DNA from: CAMLIZ01 sp040758375
GTDB taxonomy: Bacteria > Pseudomonadota > Gammaproteobacteria > Burkholderiales > Burkholderiaceae_C
Reading direction: 5' to 3'
Length of the DNA stretch: 64,000 nucleotides
Assembly: GCA_040758375.1 (NCBI GenBank)
Contig: JBFLWE010000005.1
Coordinates: forward strand, 1-64,000
Every line of letters begins with the position of its first letter. Within the stretch, counting starts at the first letter, position 1. Of the stretch, positions 45,338 to 53,073 are shown piece by piece. A program made the position numbers and the translations under genes. The notes beneath the pieces are model-generated. The model was not told the DNA's origin and did no database searches. It saw only the letters and a list, made by a program, of their open reading frames with translations.

Positions 45338-47035
45338 ATGTACCAGTACACCGAATTCGACCGCCAGTTCGTGCATGCGCGTGCAGCGCAGTTCCGCGAC
45401 CAGCTCGAACGCCACCTGCGCGGCGAGCTGTCCAACGAGGAGTTCCTGCCGCTGCGCCTGCAAAACGGCTGGTACATCCAGCGCCATGCACCCATGACCC
45501 GCATCGCCGTGCCCTACGGCGAGCTTGCGAGCCGCCAGCTGCGCATGCTGGCGCGCATCGCGCGCGAGTTCGACAAGGGTTACGCCCACTTCACCACGCG
45601 CCAGAACTGCCAGTTCAACTGGATCCCGCTGCCGCGCGCGGCCGACGTGATGGACCTGCTGGCCAGCGTGGACATGCACGGCATCCAGACCAGCGGCAAC
45701 TGCATCCGCAACATCACCAGCGATGGGTTGGCCGGCATCGCCGCCGACGAGATCGTGGACCCGCGGCCTTACTGCGAGATCATGCGCCAGTGGAGCTCGC
45801 TGCATCCCGAGTTCGCCTTCCTGCCGCGCAAGTTCAAGATCGCGGTGAGCGGCGCGCACGAAGACCGCGCGGCGATCGCCTGGCACGACATCGGCCTGCA
45901 GCTGAAGAAGAACGCCGCCGGCGAGGTGGGCTTCGAGGTGCTGGCCGGCGGCGGCATGGGCCGCACGCCCGTGATCGGCACCGTCGTGGGCGAGTTCGTG
46001 CCGTGGCAGCAGATCCTCGTGTTCATCGAGGCGATCGTGCGTGTGTACAACCGGTATGGCCGGCGCGACAACAAGTACAAGGCACGCATCAAGATCCTGG
46101 TCAAGGCCGAGGGCCAGAAGTTCATCGACGCGGTGCACGAGGAGTTCCGCAACATCCTCGAACGCGACGCCGACGGTGCCGCGCACATCATTCCGCGGAC
46201 CGAGCTGGAGCGCGTGGCCGCCTGCTTCGTCGATCCCCAGGGCCTGCAGCCCACCGCCGCGCGCTGGGCACCTCCGGCCGACGCGCCGCAGGCCTTCCGC
46301 CGCTGGCTGGAACGCAACGTGCACGGCCACCGCCTGCCGGGTTATCGCGCGGTGACCTTGTCGCTCAAGCGCGTGGGCCAGCCGCCGGGGGACGTGACCG
46401 CCGAGCAGATGGAGGCTGCCGCCGACATCGCCGACCGCTTCAGCCTGGGCGAGCTGCGCGTCACGCACGACCAGAACCTGCTGCTGCCCTGGGTGCGCGA
46501 AGCCGACCTGTTCGCGCTGTGGCAGGCGGCGAAGCAAAACAGCTTCGCCACGCCCAACATCGGCCTGCTCACCGACATGATCGCCTGCCCCGGCGGCGAC
46601 TTCTGCGCGCTGGCCAACGCGCGCTCGATCCCGATCGCCGAGGCCATCACCGAGCGCTACCAAGACCTCGACGAGCTGTACGACATCGGTGATATCGATT
46701 TGCACATCAGCGGCTGCATCAACTCCTGCGGCCATCACCACAGCGGCCACATCGGCATCCTCGGCGTCGACAAGGACGGTGCCGAGTGGTACCAGATCAC
46801 GCTCGGCGGCTCCGACGGCTCCACGCTGAGCGGCACCTCGGTGCCCGGCAAGGTGATCGGCCCGTCGTTCGCAGCCGACGAGGTGCCCGACGTGATCGAG
46901 GCCTTGATCACCACCTACAAGCGCGAGCGCGCCGCCGCCGAGCGCTTCATCGACACCGTCAAGCGCGTCGGCGTGCTGCCCTTCAAGCAGGCGGCCGATG
47001 CCGAGCGCCACCTCACCGCGCGGGAGACCGCATGA
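45338..47035 (+). CDS. cysI: Assimilatory sulfite reductase hemoprotein subunit
   Basis: A 565-residue siroheme/[4Fe-4S] enzyme reducing sulfite to sulfide. The tandem ferredoxin-like and sulfite-reductase repeats are present, and the cluster cysteines are in CPGGDFC and SGCINSCGHHH. Siroheme contacts include HFTTRQNCQFNW. It belongs to the CysI/nitrite-sulfite reductase superfamily; location in a cys operon favours sulfite. No CysJ flavoprotein is encoded nearby, so electrons may come from ferredoxin (see fdxA). Its stop overlaps the DUF934 start. Confidence 0.93.
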   Translation: MYQYTEFDRQFVHARAAQFRDQLERHLRGELSNEEFLPLRLQNGWYIQRHAPMTRIAVPYGELASRQLRMLARIAREFDKGYAHFTTRQNCQFNWIPLPRAADVMDLLASVDMHGIQTSGNCIRNITSDGLAGIAADEIVDPRPYCEIMRQWSSLHPEFAFLPRKFKIAVSGAHEDRAAIAWHDIGLQLKKNAAGEVGFEVLAGGGMGRTPVIGTVVGEFVPWQQILVFIEAIVRVYNRYGRRDNKYKARIKILVKAEGQKFIDAVHEEFRNILERDADGAAHIIPRTELERVAACFVDPQGLQPTAARWAPPADAPQAFRRWLERNVHGHRLPGYRAVTLSLKRVGQPPGDVTAEQMEAAADIADRFSLGELRVTHDQNLLLPWVREADLFALWQAAKQNSFATPNIGLLTDMIACPGGDFCALANARSIPIAEAITERYQDLDELYDIGDIDLHISGCINSCGHHHSGHIGILGVDKDGAEWYQITLGGSDGSTLSGTSVPGKVIGPSFAADEVPDVIEALITTYKRERAAAERFIDTVKRVGVLPFKQAADAERHLTARETA

Positions 47036-47562
47036 AGTTCGTCGAGAAACACAACGATCCCTGGCATTCGGCGCCCGGCGAAGACGGCCCCATGCCCACT
47101 CCGCTGCCGCAGCCGCACCAGGTGCTCACGCTCGAGCAGTGGCATGCGGTGCGCGACCACTGGCCGAGCGGCCTGCCCACCGGCGTGGTCGTGCCCAACG
47201 ACGTGGACATCGAGACGCTCGAAACCGACCTGCCGCGACTGGCGCTGGTGGTGCTCGATTTCCCCAAGTGGACCGACGGCCGCGCCTACAGCCAGGCCCG
47301 CCTGCTGCGCAGCCGGATGCGCTTTGCCGGCGAGGTGCGCGCCACCGGCGAGGTGCTGGTGGACATGCTGCCGCTGCTGCGCCGCACCGGCTTTGATGCC
47401 GTGGTGCTGCGCGGCGACCAGAAGCGCGAGCACGCCGAGCGTGCGTTGAGCTTCTTCAGCGGTCACTACCAGGGCGACGTGCGCGACCCGCGCCCGCTGT
47501 TCGCGCGGCCACCCGAGGAGCGCAAGGCCACCGAGTTCCTGCAGCAGGGAGCGGCGATATGA
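47032..47562 (+). CDS. DUF934 protein of the sulfur-assimilation operon
   Basis: A 176-residue cytoplasmic protein with the DUF934 core (VVLDFPKWTDGRAYSQARLLRSRMRF, TGFDAVVLRGDQ, FFSGHYQGD). It is consistently found between cysI and cysH in beta- and alphaproteobacteria and has been annotated as an oxidoreductase of sulfite reduction, but its biochemical role is not established. ATGA overlaps tie it to both neighbours, indicating strong translational coupling. Confidence 0.88.
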   Translation: MKFVEKHNDPWHSAPGEDGPMPTPLPQPHQVLTLEQWHAVRDHWPSGLPTGVVVPNDVDIETLETDLPRLALVVLDFPKWTDGRAYSQARLLRSRMRFAGEVRATGEVLVDMLPLLRRTGFDAVVLRGDQKREHAERALSFFSGHYQGDVRDPRPLFARPPEERKATEFLQQGAAI

Positions 47563-48308
47563 GCGCGATCGATCTCTACGCGCGCCGCACCGCGGGCTTC
47601 GACGCCCGCCTGGCGCAGGCGGTGGCCGTGCTGCAGCAGGCCGCCGCCCAGCACGCCGGCGGCATCGTGCAGTCCACCAGCCTCGGCGTCGAAGACATGG
47701 TGGTCACCGACCTGATCGCGCGCCACGGCCTGGACATCGCCATCGCCACGCTGGACACCGGCAAGCTGCATGCGCAGACGCTGGCGCTGATCCCCACGAT
47801 CGAGCAGCGCTATGGGCGCAAGGTCGAGGTGTTCCGTCCGGTGGCCGACGCGGTGATCCAGTTCGTCGGCCGCAACGGCGAAGAAGCCATGTACAAGAGC
47901 ATCGAGCTGCGCAAGGCCTGCTGCGGCATCCGCAAGATGGAGCCGCTGTCGCGCATGCTCGCCGGCCGCACCGCCTGGGTGACCGGCCTGCGCCGCGAAC
48001 AATCGGCCAACCGCGGCAACGTGCCCTTCACCGACACCGACGACCAGGGCCGCGCCAAGGTCAACCCGCTGGCCGAGTGGACCTGGGCCGACGTGTGGCA
48101 CTACGTCGCCGCGAACAACGTGCCCTACAACCCGCTGCACGACGAGTTCATGCCCAGCATCGGCTGCGCGCCCTGCACGCGAGCCATCGCCGTGGGAGAA
48201 GACTTCCGCGCCGGCCGCTGGTGGTGGGAAGACGAAAACGCCAAGGAGTGCGGGCTGCACGTGAAGCACGAAGACACGCCCGCCGTTTCGATGATCGGAG
48301 CCCGCTGA
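47559..48308 (+). CDS. cysH: Adenylyl-sulfate (APS) reductase
   Basis: Reduces APS to sulfite using thioredoxin. The 249-residue protein has the [4Fe-4S] ligand pairs CC (121-122, KACCGIRK) and CxxC (GCAPC), which mark the APS-using form rather than the cluster-free PAPS form. The catalytic cysteine is in KECGLH at the C-terminus. Consistently, no cysC (APS kinase) lies in this operon. It overlaps the DUF934 gene by four bases. Confidence 0.93.
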   Translation: MSAIDLYARRTAGFDARLAQAVAVLQQAAAQHAGGIVQSTSLGVEDMVVTDLIARHGLDIAIATLDTGKLHAQTLALIPTIEQRYGRKVEVFRPVADAVIQFVGRNGEEAMYKSIELRKACCGIRKMEPLSRMLAGRTAWVTGLRREQSANRGNVPFTDTDDQGRAKVNPLAEWTWADVWHYVAANNVPYNPLHDEFMPSIGCAPCTRAIAVGEDFRAGRWWWEDENAKECGLHVKHEDTPAVSMIGAR

Positions 48309-48309
48309 G

Positions 48310-49299
48310 ATGAACGCCCCTGTCAGCATCGACAAGCTGCTGCCCCAGCTCGACCACACCCACCTCGACTGGCTCGAAGAAGAAGCCATCTTCATCCTGC
48401 GCGAGGTGGCCGCCTCGTTCGAGCGCCCTGCCCTGCTGTTCTCGGGTGGCAAGGATTCCTGCGTGGTGCTGCGCCTGGCCGAAAAGGCCTTCAAGACCCG
48501 CGCAACGTCCGCCCCCCAGGCGCCTGCGGCGCCGGCCGGCAACGACTTCAAGGGCCGCCTGCCCTTCCCGCTGCTGCATGTGGACACCGGCCACAATTTC
48601 CCCGAGGTGATCGAGTTCCGCGACCGCCGCGTGGCCGAGATGGGCGAACGCCTGGTGGTCGGCCACCTCGAAGACAGCATCAAGCGCGGCACCGTGCGCC
48701 TGGCCCAACCGCTCGAATCGCGCAACGGCCACCAGACCGTGACCTTGCTGGAGGCCATCGAGGAGCATCGTTTCGACGCCCTCATCGGCGGCGCGCGGCG
48801 CGACGAGGAAAAGGCGCGCGCCAAGGAGCGCATCTTCAGCCACCGCGACAGCTTCGGCCAATGGCAGCCCAAGGAGCAGCGCCCCGAGCTCTGGACGCTG
48901 TTCAACACCCGCCACAAGCCCGGCGAGCATTTCCGCTGCTTCCCGATCAGCAACTGGACCGAGCTCGATGTGTGGCTGTACATCGCGCGCGAGAACATCC
49001 CGCTGCCGAACCTGTACTACCGCCATGAGCGTCAGGTCGTGCGGCGCAAGGGCCTTCTGGTGCCCGTGACCGAGGTGACGCCGGTGGAAGCCGGCGAGAC
49101 GGTGGAGACGCTGCCGGTGCGCTTTCGCACGGTGGGCGACATGACCTGCACCTGCCCGGTCGAAAGCGAAGCGGCCAGCGCCGCCGACATCGTGGCCGAG
49201 ACGCTGACGGTCACCGTGAGCGAACGCGGCGCCACGCGCATGGACGACCGCACATCCGACGCGTCGATGGAGCGGCGCAAGAAGGAAGGGTATTTCTGA
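48310..49299 (+). CDS. cysD: Sulfate adenylyltransferase subunit 2
   Basis: A 329-residue catalytic subunit of ATP sulfurylase, forming APS from sulfate and ATP. The PP-loop LLFSGGKDSCVVL is near residue 43, HVDTGHNFPEV follows, and the C-terminal RRKKEGYF is typical. Between PP-loop and HVDTG there is an extra Ala/Pro-rich stretch (SAPQAPAAPAG), a loop insertion relative to the E. coli protein. It overlaps cysN by one base (TGATG). Confidence 0.95.
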   Translation: MNAPVSIDKLLPQLDHTHLDWLEEEAIFILREVAASFERPALLFSGGKDSCVVLRLAEKAFKTRATSAPQAPAAPAGNDFKGRLPFPLLHVDTGHNFPEVIEFRDRRVAEMGERLVVGHLEDSIKRGTVRLAQPLESRNGHQTVTLLEAIEEHRFDALIGGARRDEEKARAKERIFSHRDSFGQWQPKEQRPELWTLFNTRHKPGEHFRCFPISNWTELDVWLYIARENIPLPNLYYRHERQVVRRKGLLVPVTEVTPVEAGETVETLPVRFRTVGDMTCTCPVESEAASAADIVAETLTVTVSERGATRMDDRTSDASMERRKKEGYF

Positions 49300-50630
49300 T
49301 GTCTGCCGTGCTGAAAGAACAAGTCATCGTGGCGAACGCCCCCGCCCACCGCGAGCCCCTGAAGGGCGCGGACCACCGCGCGCTGCGCTTCCTCACCGCC
49401 GGCAGCGTGGACGACGGCAAGAGCACGCTCATCGGCCGACTGCTCTACGACAGCCGCGCCATCCTGGCCGACCAGCTCGACACGCTGGAAAAAAAGGCCG
49501 CCGGGGCGCCGATCGACCTGTCGCTGCTCACCGACGGCCTGGAGGCCGAGCGCGAGCAGGGCATCACGATCGACGTGGCCTACCGCTACTTCGCCACCAA
49601 GACGCGCAAGTTCATCATCGCCGACGCGCCCGGGCATGAGCAGTACACGCGCAACATGGTCACGGCCGCTGCCGGCAGCGACGCGGCCGTGGTGCTGGTG
49701 GACATCACCAAGATCGACTGGCAGGCCGCCGAGGTGCAGCTGCTGCCGCAGACGCGCCGCCATGCCTTGCTCGCGCAACTGCTGCGCGTGCCGAGCATCC
49801 TGTTCGCTGTCAACAAGATCGACGCGCTGGAGCAGCCCGAGGCCGCCTTCAGGGCCGTGAGCCGCGCATTGCAGAAGTTTGCGCAGGCCGCCGGCATCGA
49901 CGTGGCCGGCATCATCCCGGTCTCCGCGCTGCGCGGCGACAACGTGACCCAACCGCTGGACGCGCCCTGGTACGACGGCCCCTCGCTGCTGCAGGTGCTG
50001 GAGACGCTGCCCACCACGCAGGAGCGCACCGAGGGCACGCTGCTGATGCCGGTGCAGTACGTCGCGCGCGAAGGCGAAGGCACCGGCAACCAGCCGCGCA
50101 CGCTGTGGGGCCGCATCGCCCACGGCGAGGTCAAGGCCGGCGACAAGGTGCAGCTGTTCCCCAGCGGCGAGCAGGCCGTGGTGGCCGAGGTGCGCTACGC
50201 CAGCGAAGTGGTGCCCGTCGCCACGGCGGGCCAGTCGGCCGGCATCGTGCTCGACCGCCAGCTCGACGTGTCGCGCGGCGACTGGATCGCCACGCCCGGC
50301 ACGGTGAAGGCGACCCAACGTTTTTCCGCCACGCTGGCCTGGCTGGACACCGAGGCGGCGGTGGTGGGCCGCAAATACTGGGTGCGCCACGGCAACCGCT
50401 GGGTGCAGGCACGCATCAGCAGCATCGACCACCGGCTCGACATCCACTCGCTGCAGCCCACCGATGCGCACGAGCTGGCTGTCAACGAAATCGGGTTGGT
50501 GACCGTGGAGACGCAGGCGCCGCTGCCGGTGGAGGCCTATGCCGACAACCGGGTGGGCGGCGCGCTGATCGTGGTCGACCCCACCACCAACCGCACCAGC
50601 GGCGCGCTGCTGGTGAAGGAAGCGCTGTGA
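49299..50630 (+). CDS. cysN: Sulfate adenylyltransferase subunit 1 (GTPase)
   Basis: A 443-residue EF-Tu-like GTPase that activates CysD. Walker A is GSVDDGKST (35-43), switch II DAPGHEQY and NKID specificity motif are intact, followed by two beta-barrel domains. There is no C-terminal APS kinase fusion, so this is CysN alone rather than CysNC, fitting the APS-reductase route. It ends with a GTGA overlap with the methyltransferase gene. Confidence 0.95.
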   Translation: MSAVLKEQVIVANAPAHREPLKGADHRALRFLTAGSVDDGKSTLIGRLLYDSRAILADQLDTLEKKAAGAPIDLSLLTDGLEAEREQGITIDVAYRYFATKTRKFIIADAPGHEQYTRNMVTAAAGSDAAVVLVDITKIDWQAAEVQLLPQTRRHALLAQLLRVPSILFAVNKIDALEQPEAAFRAVSRALQKFAQAAGIDVAGIIPVSALRGDNVTQPLDAPWYDGPSLLQVLETLPTTQERTEGTLLMPVQYVAREGEGTGNQPRTLWGRIAHGEVKAGDKVQLFPSGEQAVVAEVRYASEVVPVATAGQSAGIVLDRQLDVSRGDWIATPGTVKATQRFSATLAWLDTEAAVVGRKYWVRHGNRWVQARISSIDHRLDIHSLQPTDAHELAVNEIGLVTVETQAPLPVEAYADNRVGGALIVVDPTTNRTSGALLVKEAL

Positions 50631-51394
50631 GCAACTCTCCGGGCAAGGTCGTCTTCATCGGCGCCGGCCCGGGCGCGGCCGACCTGATCACGCTGCGCGG
50701 CGCGCGCTGGCTGGGCCAGGCCGACGTGGTGCTGCACGACGCCCTGACCGACCCGGCCCTGCGCGAGTTCGCCCCGCGGGCGCAGTGGGTCCACGTCGGC
50801 AAGCGCGGCTTCTGCGACAGCACCGCGCAGACGCAGATCAATGCGATGCTGGTCAAGCATGCACGCGAACAGCGCGTGGTCGTGCGCCTCAAGGGCGGCG
50901 ACCCCAGCGTCTTCGGCCGGCTCGAAGAAGAACTGCAAGCGCTGGCCGAAGCGGGCATCGACAGCGAGGTCGTGCCCGGTGTCACCGCCGCCATCGCCGC
51001 CGCCGCCGCCACGCAGCGCCCGCTCACGCGCCGCGGCAAGGGCCGCAGCGTGAGCCTCACCACCGCGATGACGCAAAGCGGCGAGCTGCAGGCCGGCCGC
51101 AGCGCCGACACCGAGGTGTTCTACATGGCAGGCAAGCAGCTCGTCACGCTGTCGCGCCGGTTGCTGCAGGCGGGCTGGAAGCCCGACACGCCGGTGTGCG
51201 TGGTCTCGCGCGCCGGCTGGCCCGACCAGCTGGCCAGCGACCACACGGTCTCCACGCTGCCGCGCGCCAGCCTGCTGCACGCCGGCCGGCCCACGGTGGT
51301 GACCGTGGGCGCGGGCGCATCGGCGTTGAGCGGCGTCAAGAAGCCCTCGGCCGCCACGGTGATGTCCCCGGGGCGACAAGCCCTCAAGCCCTAG
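50627..51394 (+). CDS. cobA: Uroporphyrinogen-III C-methyltransferase
   Basis: A 255-residue SAM-dependent methyltransferase making precorrin-2 from uroporphyrinogen III. It has the N-terminal IGAGPGAADLITLRGARW, the loop VRLKGGDPSVFGR, and EVVPGVTAA. In this operon it most likely supplies precorrin-2 for the siroheme of CysI. The dehydrogenase/chelatase half of CysG is absent, so that step is done by another gene. The start is a GTG overlapping the cysN stop. Confidence 0.92.
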   Translation: MSNSPGKVVFIGAGPGAADLITLRGARWLGQADVVLHDALTDPALREFAPRAQWVHVGKRGFCDSTAQTQINAMLVKHAREQRVVVRLKGGDPSVFGRLEEELQALAEAGIDSEVVPGVTAAIAAAAATQRPLTRRGKGRSVSLTTAMTQSGELQAGRSADTEVFYMAGKQLVTLSRRLLQAGWKPDTPVCVVSRAGWPDQLASDHTVSTLPRASLLHAGRPTVVTVGAGASALSGVKKPSAATVMSPGRQALKP

Positions 51395-51464
51395 AATTCA
51401 GGGCTCCGCCTCGCGTCCGGGCGGCTTCTTTCGAACGACAAACCTTTTCCCCAAGAGACAGGTC

Positions 51465-51788
51465 ATGACCCACGTTGTCACCGAAGCGTGCATCCGCTGC
51501 AAGTACACCGACTGTGTGGACGTGTGTCCGGTGGACTGCTTCCGCGAAGGCCCCAACTTCCTCGCGATCGACCCGGACGAATGCATCGACTGCGCGGTGT
51601 GCATCCCGGAGTGCCCCGTGAACGCGATCCTTCCCGAGGAAGACGTGCCCGGCGACCAGCAGGCCTTCATCCAGCTCAACGCGGAGCTCGCGAAGAAGTG
51701 GCCCAGCATCACCAAGCGCAAGGCCGCGCTGCCCGATGCCGACGAGTGGAAAGACGTGAAGGACAAGATGTCCCACCTGGTGCGCTGA
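51465..51788 (+). CDS. fdxA: 7Fe ferredoxin [3Fe-4S][4Fe-4S]
   Basis: A 107-residue ferredoxin of the FdxA type. Cluster motifs are CIRCKYTDCVDVCPVDC and CIDCAVCIPECPVN, with the N-terminal CxxC replaced partly as in 7Fe ferredoxins, and an acidic C-terminal extension. It transfers electrons in the cytoplasm. Only 7 bases separate it from a ferredoxin-NADP reductase gene, so the pair forms an NADPH-driven module. It also follows the cys operon, where ferredoxin could serve the CysJ-less sulfite reductase (inference). TAGAAT at 51392 may be its -10. Confidence 0.93.
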   Translation: MTHVVTEACIRCKYTDCVDVCPVDCFREGPNFLAIDPDECIDCAVCIPECPVNAILPEEDVPGDQQAFIQLNAELAKKWPSITKRKAALPDADEWKDVKDKMSHLVR

Positions 51789-51795
51789 GCGCCGT

Positions 51796-52860
51796 ATGGA
51801 CGACACCAGCGCCATCGAGACCGACGCCGTCATCGTGGGCGCGGGCCCGGTGGGCCTGTTCCAGGTGTTCGAGCTGGGCCTGCTGGAGATCAAGGCCCAC
51901 ATCATCGACTCGCTCGCCTACCCCGGCGGCCAGTGCATCGAGCTCTATCCCGACAAGCCGATCTACGACATCCCGGCCGTGCCGGTGTGCACCGGCCGCG
52001 AGCTCACCGACAACCTGCTCAAGCAGATCGAGCCCTTCGGCGCCACGTTCCACCTCGGGCAAGAGGTCACCGTGCTGCAAAAGCGCGAAGACGGCCGCTT
52101 CGACCTGGCCACCTCCAAGGGCACGCGCTTCGTCACCAAGACCGTGTTCATCGCCGCGGGCGTGGGCGCCTTCCAGCCGCGGTTGCTCAAGGTCGAAGGG
52201 CTCGACCGGTTCCACGACACGCAGGTGTTCTACCGCGTGAAGGATCCGGCGCAGTTCGCCGGCAAGAACCTGCTCATCGTGGGCGGCGGCGACTCGGCGC
52301 TGGACTGGGCGCTCAACTTCGTGCAGGAAGGGCCTAACAAGGCCGAAAGCGTGATCCTCATCCACCGCCGCGACGGCTTTCGCGCGGCGCCGGCCAGCGT
52401 GGCACGCATGCGCGAGCTGTGCGACGCGCTGGAGATGCAGTTCATCGTGGGTCAGGTCACGGGCTTCGAAGAAGCCGAGGGCCGGCTCACCGGCGTGAAA
52501 GTCACCGGCGGCGACGGCGTGACCCGCGTGGTGCCGCTCGACGTGCTGCTGGTGTTCTTTGGCCTGAGCCCCAAGCTCGGGCCCATCGCCGACTGGGGCC
52601 TGGCGCTGGAGCGCAAGCAGATCGTCGTGGACACCGAGAAGTTCGAAACGAGTATCCCGGGCGTGTTCGCAGTCGGCGACATCAACACCTACCCGGGCAA
52701 GAAGAAGCTCATCCTCTCGGGCTTCCACGAGGCCGCGCTCGCGGCCTTCGGCGCGTCGCCTTACATCTTCCCGGAAAAGCGCGTGCTGCTGCAGTACACC
52801 ACCACCAGCCCGAAGCTGCACAAGGTGCTGGGGGTCGAAACACCCAACTTTGACGACTGA
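51796..52860 (+). CDS. Ferredoxin--NADP reductase, thioredoxin-reductase-like type
   Basis: A 354-residue FAD/NAD(P) protein. FAD motif is VGAGPVGLF, the NADPH motif VGGGDSALDW, and the C-terminal ATG-like motif FAVGDINTYPG. The CxxC of thioredoxin reductase is absent (IHRRDGFRAAPASV region instead), which identifies the type-2 FNR group. It should shuttle electrons between NADPH and the ferredoxin encoded just upstream. Confidence 0.92.
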   Translation: MDDTSAIETDAVIVGAGPVGLFQVFELGLLEIKAHIIDSLAYPGGQCIELYPDKPIYDIPAVPVCTGRELTDNLLKQIEPFGATFHLGQEVTVLQKREDGRFDLATSKGTRFVTKTVFIAAGVGAFQPRLLKVEGLDRFHDTQVFYRVKDPAQFAGKNLLIVGGGDSALDWALNFVQEGPNKAESVILIHRRDGFRAAPASVARMRELCDALEMQFIVGQVTGFEEAEGRLTGVKVTGGDGVTRVVPLDVLLVFFGLSPKLGPIADWGLALERKQIVVDTEKFETSIPGVFAVGDINTYPGKKKLILSGFHEAALAAFGASPYIFPEKRVLLQYTTTSPKLHKVLGVETPNFDD

Positions 52861-52886
52861 CAGCCTGCGGCTTCTTCCGGACCGGC

Positions 52887-52892
52887 GATAAT
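52887..52892 (+). promoter_or_regulatory. Candidate -10 element upstream of the TPP riboswitch
   Basis: GATAAT lies about 25-30 bases before the conserved part of the riboswitch, so transcription would begin just 5' of it. No -35 is obvious. Confidence 0.35.
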
Positions 52893-52914
52893 CCGGCCCG
52901 CGGCGCGGTTCCTC

Positions 52915-53012
52915 CGTGCCGCCTTCGCTAGGGGTGTTGGCCTTGGACGACAAGGCCGACTGAGACAGTCCCTTTGAACCTGATTGAGGTAATCCTCGCG
53001 CAGGGAAGCAGA
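52915..53012 (+). ncRNA. TPP riboswitch (THI element)
   Basis: The conserved segments occur in the correct order: CTAGGGGTG (52928-52936), the variable P3 hairpin CCTTG-GACGA-CAAGG (52941-52955), CTGAGA (52960-52965), CCCTTTGAACCTGA (52970-52983) and CGCGCAGGGAAGC (52997-53009). These form the pyrimidine and pyrophosphate sensor loops of thiamine-pyrophosphate riboswitches. It precedes a TonB-dependent receptor by 61 bases. A GGCCG-CGAA-CGGCC hairpin (53019-53032) between them may be part of the expression platform. No typical U-run follows, so control could be translational. Confidence 0.93.
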
Positions 53013-53073
53013 CCGCAAGGCCGCGAACGGCCCTTCACGTTGTCAGCGCCTGCGCCATCGCTTCGGAACCACG

